DNA of 64,000 bases, from positions 171,973,139 to 172,037,138 of the forward strand of contig NC_044977.1 of NCBI RefSeq assembly GCF_008728515.1. Direction: 5' to 3'. Within the stretch, counting starts at the first letter, position 1; each line of letters starts with the position of its first letter. The DNA comes from Papio anubis (taxonomy: Eukaryota; Chordata; Mammalia; Primates; Cercopithecidae). Below, in pieces: positions 46,711 through 59,346 of the stretch. The position numbers and the translations under genes are program-made. The notes under the pieces were generated by a model. That model did no database searches. It saw only the letters and a program-made list of their open reading frames with translations, and had not been told where the DNA came from.

Positions 46711-46989
46711 CCAGAGGATACATAGGAGAACAATATTCTTTCCTCAGCCCTTCTTTCTTGCAATTCCTGGAGTATTGGTTTCTCAATAGAAATAAAAAAT
46801 ATTAAAAATAAATAGGAATGTCTTGTAGACTAGAGTATAAGTTAGCATGAATCTTAAAGTTAAAGCCTGTGAATTTCAAATTATTTTGGCCCAAACAGGA
46901 AGTTTCTTTAATCTCTGGCCTCAAACCCTGGAGATTCAACCCTATTGATGCTTCTGTGCTGTTAGAAGGACATTCATTAATAATCTGAG

Positions 46990-47125
46990 AAGTTCTGATC
47001 GTCTATATCCTGACCTACATAGTATAGCATAAAACATTCTCCACCATCTGCTGTCACCATCTTTGCAGCCAGATCTCCTGCCTTCCTTAATCTACACGCT
47101 TTACCCTAGCCATGTGGAACTGTTG
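46990..47125 (+). mobile_element. L2 fragment (tentative)
   Basis: 'cctgacctacatagtatagc' followed by a run of short L2-like words around 'ctgccttccttaatctacac' suggests a further piece of L2. Confidence 0.35.
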
Positions 47126-47149
47126 TAGATTCCCTTGGAGTGGCCATGT

Positions 47150-47570
47150 GTTTTGAATATGCCCTAGATCCACCCGCTCATTTTTGTTCTGGTCATTGCA
47201 TCTTGAATCTTTATTTTTGTTGAGGGTCCAAAACTTCCCTATGCCCTCTCCATGTGGTTTGGGTGAAGATGACTCTTCTTTTGGCTCTAGGAGTGGACTT
47301 GTGACCTAGGTCTGGCCAGAGTGTCATATTCCCTTGAACATAGTAACAGGAGATTGTGTGATTCAACTGGACACAGTAAGGCTCAATTTCGGGGCTTTTG
47401 TAAAACTAGTAGGAAAGAAGAAACATTTCTTTCTACTAGGGTTAATGAGAGACTGCCATGCAAGCTTAGAGTTGTTGCCAGCCACCTTGCCACCTTGAAG
47501 GGAATGTCTGCCTCAGTATTAAGTCTACAGAGAGGAAAATGGAGCTGAGAGATAGAGAGGCTAGTTCATA
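47150..47570 (+). repeat. Old LTR-like repeat, family unassigned
   Basis: 'gacttgtgacctaggtctgg', 'ccagagtgtcatattccctt', 'actagtaggaaagaagaaac' and 'ctacagagaggaaaatggag' follow a mammalian LTR/MER pattern. It is too diverged for a name. Confidence 0.4.
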
Positions 47571-47859
47571 ATCTGTTGAATGCATAGATTTAGACGTATC
47601 TGAAGGCTGTATACCCCTAGATATTTTTACCTATTTGAGGCTATACATTTCTATGTGTTTGTGTGTTTGAGTTTGTATATGTATATATGCCTTAAATGTC
47701 ACCTCACCTCTCACTCCTGGACCTGGCAAGCACCTTTGTTTTTTAAGCCTGTGGACAAATCACTTCCATACTGAACATGAATTCCTAGGTCAGAGGCTAA
47801 ATTATTGCCTCCTTTGGTCTCTCATCGCATCTAGCCTACAGCTTCACTGGGGCATGTTT

Positions 47860-48015
47860 TACTTGCCGTAACTTTCATCTGTTTATGTCTTCTTCTGTTG
47901 CATAGTGATTGTCGGCCAATTCAGAGACTAGACATTCTTTATTTTCTTATCTCCAGTGCATCATAGAGTACCTGGCACATGGTAGGTACTTATTATATTT
48001 GCATAAATGAGTGAA
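47860..48015 (+). mobile_element. L2 3' end
   Basis: 'tctccagtgcatcatagagt' and 'acctggcacatggtaggtac' followed by 'ttattatatttgcataaatg' form a typical L2 terminus. Confidence 0.7.
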
Positions 48016-49899
48016 ACTAGAAATAAGGGGTGATCTATTATTTAAGTATAGTTACCCCAAAATACTGGATAAGATGTTTTTTGACTCTACTAATGGGATT
48101 ATATATGTTTTCACTTCCCAAGAAGCTTTATTTATTGGAAGTATTAGAAATATGATTGTACAAAGTATAATTTCCAGCTGAAATAGGTAGTTTCAAGAAT
48201 AATGTCTTAGGATGACCTGTGGAATGTACTATGGTGTCCCCATTGCTGTGCTTTCTGTGGGCAACTTCATTTCCTTGTTCTTGCAATCATTAGAACTTAA
48301 CCTTTGTTTTGCACTTTTGTTGTGAAAACCAATGGATTCTCAGCAACAATATTGGAAGTTTCTTTATCCCACCAGGATTTAAGGTAGACTAGAAGATCCA
48401 AATCTTCCTTCTTCAAGTGATGCTTGAAGTTTTCACGCCTCTGGTGGGAAAACAACTGCTTCTCATTAGTTTAGTCTAAAATAAAAGTTGGTTAGTCTTT
48501 TGAATATTTTAATGAGTTATTTTCTTGATTGCTTGGGTGAAACATTTCTCTGCAGTTAAGCAAATATATTAGAGGCATGTACAAATCTGTCAAACTTGAT
48601 GTGTTGACTTTACTCAGAACTTGGTTATTAATAATTTCTTAATAAACAGCCCTTTAATCCTCCTGGTTTTGTAGACTGAACCTTTCTGATATCAAAGGAT
48701 GAAGAGAGAGACATAGTAAACCTTTTTGTAAACATTGAGAGGAAGTTGGTATGAGGCTTTCTGGCCCTGATGTGGTTTGCAAAACACATCAAAGTGGAGC
48801 AGTAAGAAATAATAATTATAATCAAGGAATTGAAAATTGTGACATAGATATATTTCTCTTTTGTGGGAATGTTACTCTATCACACCATGTAACACAATTG
48901 TTTGGGAGTAGTAATAAACAGATTTTATTATTAAGAAGAACTAGGAATAATTTGTCTTTTCACTTGAAGACAGGAAGGCAGACCTATAGACTGAATATTT
49001 CCTCATTTGTCAAAAATTTTACTGTGCTTTTACTGTTATTTGGAATAAGCACACATTCTATAGGTTAACTCACCTACTCTATTTTTAAGGACTATGAGTT
49101 ACATATGCATATTTGGTAGTAGGCAAAGTAAATGAAGTTATGATTGTATTACCAAAGTACAAAATTTGCTAAGTAAGATTTGGCTACAGAGAGGATAAGG
49201 GATAAAAATAAATATCATCTTGGAATATTTTTAAATGCACAGTGACATTTCAGGAGAAATGTACTTAGTTGCCTATTTTTTGAAAAAGCAAAGATCAGAG
49301 AAGTGAAATGTGGGAGTGATTCTATTAATGTTTCTGGTAGATTTTCCTATATTCTTAAAAATCTCAAGATTCTTTCAGATTCATACACTAATAATTATAT
49401 AAAGAGGGCAGAGAAAACAGCAATTATTATGATGACTGGATTAAGTACCCTGGCATGAAACAGAGAAAAACAAGCATATCTGCATATGGGAACATAGCCA
49501 CATAATGTTTTCAGCAACAGATTTCTATGGAGGATTTTTGGCATGAGTAATAAACATTCATATTGTTGGAATTGCCACATGAGTTATACTGGGGGCTATT
49601 TTAAGATAAACTGGAACCTGTTAATTATTTCTTGGACTCTATAGTTCTAATTTATGTATTGTAAGATAAGAATATAAGTTGTTGATGGCTTTTCTCTGGA
49701 GCATTTTTAGTGCAGGTGTTTGTGGTTCTGAAACAATTCAAAAATTAAAAAATTCTGTTTAGCATTTCCAAGTCAGAAGGTGTAGGGTGTATTGATGATT
49801 CAAACTAAGATATTCTGATTCAATCAATTATAATTGGCAGAAGCAGATTAGAACTCTAAGTAAGATGGGATATTCTTATCATTTTTGACTTCTGTTATC
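48016..49899. other. Single-copy sequence, nothing recognised
   Basis: About 1.9 kb with no recognised repeat. A 105-codon open frame at 48751-49068 has no recognisable domain and is probably chance. Confidence 0.35.
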
Positions 49900-50060
49900 C
49901 TCAGAACGTCATGAGGAAAATGTGATAATAATAATAATACCAACCTCATAGTATGGCTACTATGAGGATCAGATAAAATTATGTATGTGTAGGGCACTTT
50001 GTAAGTTACAAGTTACTAAATTGTATCTATACTTATTACCATTTTACAAATATTGACGTT
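49900..50060 (+). mobile_element. MIR SINE
   Basis: 'taccaacctcatagtatggc', 'tactatgaggatcagataaa' and 'gtagggcactttgtaagtta' match MIR, with a TAA run in the usual polymorphic place. Confidence 0.65.
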
Positions 50061-50994
50061 ACTTCTAGCAGATGCTTATGATGCACTGAGCGTCATCCTT
50101 TTCACCCACCCGATTTTAGTGCCGCTGAGGTGGGCAGCTCCCGGTGAGTTACCGGCATCCCTCACCAAGCACAGGATGTGACCTCTCTCTGCTGCCTTGG
50201 AGGGCTTTTTGTGAAAGCACAGAAGGCTAATCAGTCGTATACAGACACAACCTGGAAGCTTGAGGAAGTAAATGCCCTATGAGACAGCCTTGCTCCAAAG
50301 GCTGGTGGGAATCAGTGCAAAAATGTCTCAGGCTTCTTGTCCTCTGGTGAGACAAATCTGAGGTATGGCCCACGCCGTTCCCCAGGGGAGCCTCAGCAAG
50401 AGTGAGCTCTAGTTGCCCACAGCAATAATTAGCAGATTAACACATGGATTGTACTGTGTTTTCTTACTGTTTTTTCCCTACTCCCTCATTTCTGCTTTCT
50501 GGGGCTGCCTCCCATCAAACCATCTGCACCCAGCCTTTGTCTCAAGCTTTGCTCTCTGGAGGTATTACTCCAGCCTAACTCCCTCTAGACGTATTAGTAT
50601 AGTGCTAAAGAAACAAAAAAACCTCAAACTACAGCAAAAATGAGATATTTCAGTAAGCACCCTATGGTGAAAATCCCTGGCGGTGAGTTTTACTACCATA
50701 CTGAAGGGATTAGGGAACTGCTGGGATAATAGCTACTGTACTCAGGACTTTCAAAGCTTCAGAGCTGTTGTTTTCAGTGTATTTCAGACCTTTAATTACA
50801 GAAGAAAGTCTTGAATGTGGAGAGTGGGAACTCACATCAGTTCTGTTTGAGTCATTGAATAACACTGTATAAAGTCTGCTCTTATAAAGCACTGTGAAAG
50901 GGGTGACCTAAGGAATGAAGAACAAAACATCAAAGGAGTGAGAAAGAAGGGGAGAATTAAGAATTGTGTGGATAATTGAGTCCCCAAACTTTGC
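50061..50994. other. Single-copy sequence with a small CpG-containing block
   Basis: Five CpGs fall within about 75 bases at 50088-50160, unusual for this window outside Alus. A 24-base microexon-like block (50120-50143) sits in it between 'cgattttag' and 'gtgagt'. There is no other evidence of transcription. Confidence 0.3.
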
Positions 50995-51165
50995 CTGTTT
51001 TAGGCTTCCTTCCAATCCAGCATTTATCTTGGAACTGCCGGGTCTTATGTTCCATGAGGGCTGGGAACTCTGTGTATTGTTCCCTCTGTGTCACCTCACA
51101 CAGCACATGGGACATAGCAGCTGCAAATAAGCAAATTTGGAATAAATGAATAAATTAACTGATTG
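50995..51165 (+). mobile_element. L2 3' end
   Basis: 'tgttccatgagggctgggaa', 'cagcacatgggacatagcag' and 'tttggaataaatgaataaat' are L2 3' features. Confidence 0.65.
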
Positions 51166-51374
51166 AATTTCCCTGCTTAGGAGTGTGATGTGAGGGAAAG
51201 CCTTAGACCAGAAGGTGGCAGAAGGGGTTCAAGCCTAGGATCTCATTAACCTGACACATCAGCTTGTCACCTCAACAGTCCTGCTGGTGCTGGGTAGCCC
51301 AACACCAAAACAGAGGCCTTTAATTGGTTTCAGAGCTTTAAGGAAACTTGTTAAGCCACCCAACTTTGAGGGCA

Positions 51375-51580
51375 AGCAGAAATGGGTGTGAATCTAAGAC
51401 ATCCCAAATGAGTGACCTTGTGAAAGTTAGTTTACAGTTCTAATCCTAAAGTTTTGAATTTGTCAAAAGGATACAACGATACCTTCCTCTATGGATTGTT
51501 AGGATGCTAACATTTAACACAGATAAAACTTTTGGTATATAGTAGTCAATAATGTCTATTATTCCCTGCTATCCTCTTTT
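51375..51580 (+). mobile_element. MIR SINE
   Basis: 'atgagtgaccttgtgaaagt', 'aaggatacaacgataccttc' and 'attgttaggatgctaacat' follow the MIR order. Confidence 0.55.
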
Positions 51581-51828
51581 ATTATTGGGTTTCTGTGAGT
51601 CTCCATTTATCTGACAAAGGACCCTACACTGGAGGAAATAGAAGAAAAAGAGGAAAACTGAGTAATTGATAGCTTGGGAATAAACCCTTTAAATATCAAA
51701 GAACTATTTATTTTTGTTGCTGTATATCCAAATATTATGGACATATTACCAGGAAAATTGGCATGCATGCTAGTAATTTATTTTCTAGAAAAACTAGCAC
51801 TTTTAAACTTTCTCAAAACTCAGACATT

Positions 51829-52085
51829 TTATTTTTGGTCTTCCAGATTTCTATTGCCTTGTTGTTTTTTCATCTTCTCTTTGTTTTCACGGGTATCCTG
51901 CTTCCTTCTGTCAGGGGCTTTCTTCTCCTCCTCTTTTTCCCCGAGGACTTGGAGTCTTGTTGCGAGTTGGTAGTACTGTCTTGAGGAATCTGTTCTTGCA
52001 GTGACCTTTTCTGCCAGTTCCTGAGCTCTCCAGTCCCCTCCATTAGAAGGAGCCAAGCATTCATTTGTCCACTGAGCATTTTATT
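51829..52085 (-). other. Coding-like minus-strand stretch, unidentified
   Basis: On the minus strand one frame stays open for 75-80 codons with a strongly Lys/Glu/Arg/Gln-rich C-terminal half ('LGEKEEEKKAPDRRKQD...'), ending TAA at about 51829. A second frame over the same DNA is also open and basic. No ATG starts the first frame; its upstream edge abuts 'tgctcag', a possible but pyrimidine-poor acceptor. Purine-rich DNA (51840-51960) alone can produce such frames. It could be a fragment of an old retrocopy, an exon, or chance. I recognise no family. Confidence 0.2.
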
Positions 52086-52489
52086 TTTGTAGCAACTTAC
52101 TGAATCTTCCAGTTCAGTGGATGCATTCCAGGCCAGAGGCTGCCTAAATTACTTTTCAACAAATACTGTCCTCCAAACTCTCCTTCCTGGGTGTGAACTT
52201 AAAGATTGTTTGATGGGAATGGGCATGCTTGGCAACAGAATGCAGAGGGGAAAACTGGTGAGTTTAGTGAGCTGGAAGCCTGGCTTTACCTGGCTAATAT
52301 GCCTCAATTGGTGAAGACCCTTTGGTGTTAGAAATAATTTTTCCCCTCATTCCAAATTAATCCCCCACAAAGAAACAACATTTTTGCTTAGAAGAGTTAC
52401 TTGTTTCTGTGTCAGACGGCAAAAATAGCTGCCATTGTTCACTTCTTTCTATATCCCTTCCCTTTGCAATGGGATCCCTTCTCTTTGCA

Positions 52490-52920
52490 ACTTCTCCCAT
52501 AAAAAGGTACATTTTGTTTCTCTAAAACTTGAACCTAGGCTGGGTTTATGACTTCCCTTGACAAATAGAATGCAGAGAAGTAACTATGTGTGATTTAGAA
52601 GGCTGGCCTCAGGAGGCCTTGTGGTTTCTACTCTTTCTCCTGGAATGCTGCCAGCCATCATGTGAACAAGCCTGGGGAGTCTGATGGAGAATGAGATACC
52701 ATGTGGGCCAGCAAGGAGTCATACCAGTTTCCCAGGCTAGGTCTCAGACATCTGAGAGAGCTTAGCCAAGATTTAGCCAAGCCTGGGCAGGTGAGCAGAA
52801 CCATCTAGATGGCCTAGAGCTTCATGAGTCCTACTATAGGGTTGTTTTAAACCATTAAGTTTTAAGATGATTTGTTATGCAGAAAAATTGAACTGAATTT
52901 AGGTTTTAGAGACCCACTAA
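52490..52920 (+). repeat. Old LTR-like repeat, family unassigned
   Basis: 'cttgacaaatagaatgcaga', 'agaagtaactatgtgtgatt', 'ctcctggaatgctgccagcc' and 'ggttgttttaaaccattaag' resemble a mammalian LTR often ending 'tttaagccactgagtttggg'. It is diverged and no name is fixed. Confidence 0.45.
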
Positions 52921-55149
52921 TACACACTATGTTAAATTGATAGTTTAGATTCCCAGATGGCAATGACAAGCATGGCTCATAATAAATAGCAGAGCAGAGA
53001 TGGGGCTAGAGGGCAAAGTTCCAGTATGCAAGGATGTTTTTTCAATATTGCCTTTATCTGAGATCATTGATGGGCTATTCTTTGAGGACTCAGGCTTTTT
53101 AGTGGCTTTCATAGTATAAAGCTTTTGTAATGTCATTATAATGTCATCAACTCCTATTCCAGCTCAGGAGGTCTCAAACTCTAGGGCTCCACACTCCTTT
53201 TCTAGGGTTTTGTCTGTCCTGGGGTATTGTGAAAGACGGGCACACAGGACAAATCAGGTGATGACCGAGCTAATCCTGGGGCATTGCTGTTGGATGAGCA
53301 ATGTTTATGAGAAGTTTATTGAAAATGTTCTATTTGTACTTCATGTATTACATTAAATTGCACGACTTTAAGGAATTATTTTTCAAAAAATCATTTTTTT
53401 TCTCTTTCCAAGTAACTGAAAGATGTAAGTAAATGATGAAAATTCATAGTTTAACTTTTGTTAACTCAGCATTTAATCTTGTGCTCACTGGCTCACACAT
53501 GACAACAAAAGGTCTTTAATGCTGAGTCTAAAAAGAATTTAAACAAACATGATGTAGTAATTTCTTTCTGGAAATTCCTTTTTTTTTTTCACTTAGCAAA
53601 TTATTTTCTCTCTACAGAAAGCGAATGCTATATCCAAGGCTTCTTCTCATTTAAAAATTTTTAGGGGAGCTTTTTCTTTCATTAGCTAGAAACATCCAGA
53701 TTTTATTGGCTTTCTCCAGAGGCTGTAAGTCCTCATCACTAGTCAAACTCAAAATACTCAGAACAGAATTTGGTAAACTTGAGAAGAAGTGGTCTCTAGA
53801 TATTTGAAGATAGTTCTACATTTACATGTTTCTCCTTCAGGAAATTTTAGGACTATATTAGTATTTTTTCATCTAAGGTGACCAGCTTTTCCATTTTTTA
53901 ATAGGATTGTGAAATAGTCCTCACTTAAGAAGATGTTTGAGATTCAGGAGAGATAAAAACTAGATAGAGAAAAACACTGTTGTGAATCATATGCTTTCGA
54001 AAAGGAAAATGTTCAAATTATCACAGTGCTACATGCTGTTTGGCTGGTTGGCTGTGCCAAGACAAGGTTGGAACTTTGCCCGTCAGATCCCTTGGCTTCA
54101 CTGAGCAGAGTTTTGTACCAATACTGCAGTAAAATTCTTGCTATTTATTTAAGACACAAATCAACACAGAAGTATATACTCTAAACCTAGAGAATTGAGA
54201 GAAAACTAGTCTCGACACAAATTAGTAACATTAAAATTTGTTTAATTCAAAGTCCATGTTAAAGTTCCTTCCAGAAAGAGGCATAGAGAGACATTGCCCA
54301 GTGATTATTATGTCAAGAGTCCGATGATCAGATTGGGCAAAACCAAGAGCCTCTTTTTCTCTCTACCTCTTTGCGGAATGTCATCTTAAGCTGGCTTATT
54401 TTTTCCCAGTTGTGCTACGTACTATACCTATAAAATTAGATGATCAGGTAATGTAAGACTTGCCTTTTTGAGGTTGCATTTGTATCCGAAGACAGAGAAC
54501 AGATCATAGAAAGTCTGTTTATCATTGAGTTTATCTCAAGTGGCCACAGAGACATTTTCACGGAAAATGATTATTCTCTATTCCCAAACTGTTTATTTTG
54601 GATTCTGCTCCCAGTCCCCATTCACTGTTTCCCCGGTCTGACTTTAATAAGTTTCATTCTAAATTTGCCTTGAACTGATTGGGAATCTGTGAAACCCACA
54701 GAAGTATACTCAGAACTCAGTGTGATGTGAGTAAGTGCATTTTTCCAGGAAGAAAAGCCAAATCTCCTATGAGATTCTCACACAAATACACGCTACTCCT
54801 CTGAGGTTGGAGCACCATCACTCAAATTGGCCATTGTGATTAAAGATGCTCCATTTGCTATGACTTCTTTCCCAGATAAACTGGCATAAAGGACTTAGCT
54901 GTCTAACAGCTTATAATCACCACCCATAACACAATTATCAAAAAAGTTCTAAACAGTGTGGTATGACCCAAACTAGGGTACAAGAGTAAATAAAGAGATT
55001 CATGTGACCTATGGTGGAAATTTTTGAAAGATGTCACACTGAATCTTTATAATCCCAGTTAAGAGCTAGGACATTTTTAGGCATTCTTTACAGTATTATA
55101 AACAAATTCTATACAATTTTTAACTAATACATGAATTTATTATCTCATT
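52921..55149. other. Single-copy sequence, nothing recognised
   Basis: This is the longest block in the window without a recognised repeat (about 2.2 kb). It is AT-rich, with no exon-like block or long frame. Confidence 0.35.
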
Positions 55150-55560
55150 AAAAATAATAGTGATAGATGTGTTTAGAGTTAGATCAGTGGCTCAACTACG
55201 TCAGAGCTCTAGGTTGGCATCTCCATGATTCTCTTGTTCTACCCTCATGGTTGGAAAATCGCTGCCACATCTCCAGGCATAATGTCACATAAATGACTTT
55301 AACTAAAGGCAAATGTAGGGTGAGAGCCAAAATAGTGAATATGATCTCTCCTCACGTCACTCTCATCTTTTATCAGGGAAGAGAAAAAAATGTTTCTGGA
55401 ACAACTGTCTTTACAATCTCCCCAGATAACTATTCTTTATTCTTTAGGGGCCAAAACTTTGACACATAGCCATTACTAGAAACAGGAGGTCTTCGAAAGA
55501 TTTTTCAACCTTTGCAACAGGAGGTGAGTGATGGTTAAGTGGGTCAGGAATGGCTTCTGG
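55150..55560 (-). repeat. Old LTR/MER-like repeat (tentative)
   Basis: 'tagatcagtggctcaactac', 'cgctgccacatctccaggca' and 'taatgtcacataaatgac' resemble the same old family suspected at 39690-40100. Confidence 0.35.
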
Positions 55561-55626
55561 GTGGCAACAGTAGTATCTCTGCGGTGATTGCCAAAATTAA
55601 AAAAAAAAATCAAGAGATTTCATGTG

Positions 55627-55701
55627 AAAATCTGAATTACACCATCTTTAGAAAAATGAGAAAATCTGAATTACACCATCTTTAGAAAAATGAGAAAATC
55701 T
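55627..55701. repeat. 34-bp tandem duplication
   Basis: A 34-base unit beginning 'aaaatctgaattacaccatc' occurs at 55627-55660 and 55661-55694, identical as far as I can read. A third copy starts at 55695 and is cut by the AluY after seven bases. Confidence 0.95.
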
Positions 55702-56071
55702 AGGCTGGGCGCGGTGGCTCACGCCTGTAATCCCAGCACTTTGGGAGGCCGAGGCAGGAAGATCACAAGGTCAGGAGATTGAGACCATCCTGGCTAACAC
55801 GGTGAAACGCCGTCTCTACTAAAAATACAAAAAAAAAAAAAAAAAAAAAAGAAAGAAAAAATTAGCCGGGCGTCATGGCAGGCGCCTGTAGTCCCAGCTA
55901 CTCGGGAGGCTGAGGCAGGAGCATGACGTGAACCCGGGAGGTGGAGCTTGCAGTGAGCCGAGATCGCGCCACTGCACTCCAGCCTGGGCGACAGAGCGAG
56001 ACTCCATCTCAAAAAAAAAAAACAAAAAACAAAAAACAAAAACAAACAAAAAGCCAAAAAAAAAAAAAAGA
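55702..56071 (+). mobile_element. AluY with expanded A-rich linker
   Basis: Full-length AluY wording. The mid-element A-rich linker is expanded to 22 A (55829-55850) plus GAAAG, and the tail has (AAAAAC)n-type units. Perfect 18-bp target-site duplications 'agaaaaatgagaaaatct' lie at 55684-55701 and 56072-56089. Confidence 0.96.
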
Positions 56072-56089
56072 AGAAAAATGAGAAAATCT

Positions 56090-57079
56090 GAAAATGCTCC
56101 CATGCTTGTGTGAAAAACATAAGCCATCGCTCAGTAGCCATTGCTTTATTAGGATAGGGCATGAGAATTGATTTTGCCACAGGCCTCATTATTGTCCATT
56201 TTCTTCCCAACACTGGGACTCTGTTATTTGTCATTCCTCATTGTGTTTGTCTTGTTGTTTTTATTAGATGAGGGCTCTTTCTTTTGTTCATGATACTTGG
56301 TTTTCCACCGTAGGCATTTCAGGTGAATTTCTTTAGGTGGTAAGACCAAGAAAACACAACATTCCAGAGTCATTTTTTTGGGTCCCTGTCTGTATATAAA
56401 GTTTTGCTTTTGAAGAAGAAAAAGTTAACTTCTAAGCAGATCATCTAGAATCTTAAGCATTGTAGATCAAGTGAAACTAATGCATTTGACTGGATATGTC
56501 AATTTGTCATGTCCAGCAGGGAAAGTTAAGGAGGAGAGAAATGAATTTGCATCTCCTAAGATAATCAGATTTGGAGTAAAAATAATACAGTTTTAGAAAC
56601 AAAATAAAACCCAATCAAAATTCCTTTAAAAAGAAGTTAGTGAGTTTGTTCATTTGAGAACAGCAAGGGAAAAATATGAAATATTGAGAACATTCAGGGA
56701 AAAATATGAAATACAGTGATTTAAGGGAGACTTTAATGGATTCCCACAGGAAAGAATTTAGAAAACAGCATCATGCAGTTGAGGAGATTTTATTTGCACC
56801 ATTCTTAAAATGCCTCCAACTGATTTTCATTTACATTTTGACTCTAGGGACCCGAACATCAAAATTATACCATTCAATACAGAATGACTCAGCAGCACCA
56901 GTGTTTCCTAACTCTTGAAAGTGAAGAACATACTATATTCTTATATTTTCATATAAACTATATTTATATATACGTTAAAAATTCACAAACCTTTATTGAG
57001 TGGATTAGATTACTGCAGTCACAAAGGTCTCTTTATACACTGCTTCTGTCAAATGTGTTTTTACTCACAAGACTTCAAT
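56090..57079. other. Single-copy sequence, nothing recognised
   Basis: No repeat family was recognised. A short local repeat 'gggaaaaatatgaaata' occurs twice at about 56668 and 56698. Confidence 0.35.
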
Positions 57080-57805
57080 AGTTTCTTAATTCGTACAGGT
57101 TAAATCTTATCTCACCTGCTCAACTCATAAGGTTTGGCTCCGCCCAGCTTCTCCCACACTCTCTCCCATTATTTTCTACTAACTCCATTCACTCCTGAAA
57201 GATTCTTTCTTTACTGTTTCGGGTACACACTGCTTATATTCCCTGCCCCATGTCACTCTATTTTCTTTGTCTACAAAGCCAGTCGTTCCACATCCAACTC
57301 TCATCCAGACTTAAACAAATTCTCAAGGTTCACTTTATGACTTGACCTCCCCCAGGATGCTTACCTCATCTTCAACATCATTAATACCCGTTTTCATTGA
57401 GTTGGAACACTCTATATAGCCTTGTAGAGAACATTATTGCTGTATGGATAGAGATGATATGCTCATCAAGGACAAGGATAGAACATTTTATTTCTTTTCT
57501 GGCCTTCATGCTGCCCATCATAGCACTGAGTACAAACTGGGGACTCAATAAATACTGAGGAATAATACTTCCCTGGCATCTTCAAGCGGAGTTTAGTACT
57601 TCCTTTATATCTTATCCTGTGAAGAATTGTTCAGAGCTTCATTAGAGCAGTGGGCTCTATAAATAAATTCCTGTTTATAACCTGTCTCCTATACTAGACA
57701 GTAAATTCTTGGTGATCTGCAACTATATTCTCTTCATCCTCAAGCCTCCAGCCTTTCATGTTGCTGAGCACATAGTAGCCTCTTAATAAAAGTATTTGTT
57801 GACCA
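57080..57805 (+). mobile_element. L2 fragments in series
   Basis: At least two L2 3' ends follow each other. The first closes with 'agcactgagtacaaactggg' and 'gactcaataaatactgagg' (about 57525-57560), the second with 'gctgagcacatagtagcctc' and 'ttaataaaagtatttgttga' (about 57765-57800). Upstream L2-like sequence precedes the first. Confidence 0.6.
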
Positions 57806-58369
57806 AATGTATGCATAATAGTTTTTCAGGTTAGAGTAATTAGCAGCACTGAAGACAATTTGATTAATAAAGTGACATCCCTGGCACTAGAAGCTGAGTA
57901 TGTAGAAATGCATGAGAGACTGACAATTCTACTCTAGGGAGAAAGGAGAAGTTTGCTGAAAAAGGAGAAGCTGTTAGGATAGATAATGTATTTGGAATAG
58001 TTTCCTTGTAAGAGTTTCTGGGTGTGGTCTTGTAAGGTTGGGAGTATTTTGCAGGTTGGGTTTTGTTTGTAGAGGTAATGAATAGACACTCATGACTTGG
58101 TTTAAACAATGCTTAGGAATGTAGCCATGATCATGATGGAGAGGTTATTGATTTTTTTCCTTCTTATAACCATAAGGCAGAGGGTGGAATTAGGGGATAT
58201 TTGGGAGGAGGTTATATAGAAAAAAAAACACTTGAGATTATAAGAGAAAAAGCTGAGTGATAGATAAAGGGGTTAAAAAAGAATACACCGAACCTCGTAT
58301 GTGCTGGGGTGTTCTTAATTCAAGTAGATAAACTGAGAATAGTGGAACCCCCTATCTGTCCACCTACAT
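57806..58369. other. Single-copy sequence, nothing recognised
   Basis: No repeat family or exon-like block was recognised. Confidence 0.35.
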
Positions 58370-58680
58370 CCATTCTATCCTTAAATAGTGATTGGGTTGT
58401 GGCAGCACATATGGATAGGCTAAACTCCTAGTGTGTCCATGGAACTAAATTCATATGATGTGTGCCGCCTTTGGATTGAGACTTTTAGGAAAGTGTGTGT
58501 GCCTCCTCCACACTCTGTTAATTTTTATGCCAGCTGGATTTAGAGGTTGATGAGGTCTTAAGGGATTCTGGAACCACTAGATAGAAAGAATCTTGATTCC
58601 TGAATTACCACATGGAAGGGCATGACAGTCAATCAAGAACATCTATGTTGAACTGTTCTGTGAACAACAACAACAAAAAA
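58370..58680 (+). repeat. Old LTR-like repeat (tentative)
   Basis: 'gaaccactagatagaaagaa', 'tcttgattcctgaattacca' and 'gaactgttctgtgaacaaca' resemble an old mammalian LTR related in style to the one at 52490-52920. Confidence 0.4.
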
Positions 58681-59049
58681 CCCTTCAATTTTGTTTGTAC
58701 CACTTACCTTTTTGAACTCATTTGTCACCACAATTTAGCCTAACCTAATGAATGCACCAGATGTTTTTGCATTGACACAGCCTTTTCTGTCCTTTATATT
58801 TGCACTGCCACAAGATAAAATCCTGTGGTTGCTTTGTTGGGTTGGTTTGGGTAACTAGCAACTGGGGCAGGCTGCTTCCCTGTTACTTGCAATAAACAAT
58901 GAAGAGTGAGGTCTCTAAAATGAAGTGTAGGGGAATGAGTAGAACGAGGCTTTATCAACAAAGACATTGGTACTGTTGTTAGCCTGAGGCCTAGTGATAT
59001 AATCTATGTTTTCAAGAAGTTTATTGCATGGTTGAAAAAGTGTGTTATT

Positions 59050-59346
59050 GGTGGGGTGCTGTGGTGCATGCCTGTAATCTCAGCATTTTGTGAGGCTGAG
59101 GCAGGAGGATTACTTGAGCCCAGGAGTTCAGGAGCAGCTTGGCAACATGGGGAGACTTCATCTCTAAAAAAACAAACAAAAAAATTAGCCAGGCATGATG
59201 ACCTGTGCCTATGGTCCTAGCTACCCAGGAGGCTGAGACAGGAGGAGCACTTGAATCGGGGAGGTTGAGGCTGCAGTAAGCTGTGATCATGCTATTGCAC
59301 TCCAGGCTGGGTGACAGAGTGAGAACCTGTCTCATAAAAAAAAAAA
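59050..59346 (+). mobile_element. AluJ
   Basis: An old dimeric Alu with J-type wording ('gcccaggagttcaggagcag', 'gaggttgaggctgcagtaag'), many substitutions and an A12 tail. Confidence 0.92.

Noticed and set aside
55794..56234. 146-codon open frame on the minus strand
   Set aside because: It lies across an AluY and its A-rich tracts and gives poly-Phe and Alu-type sequence.
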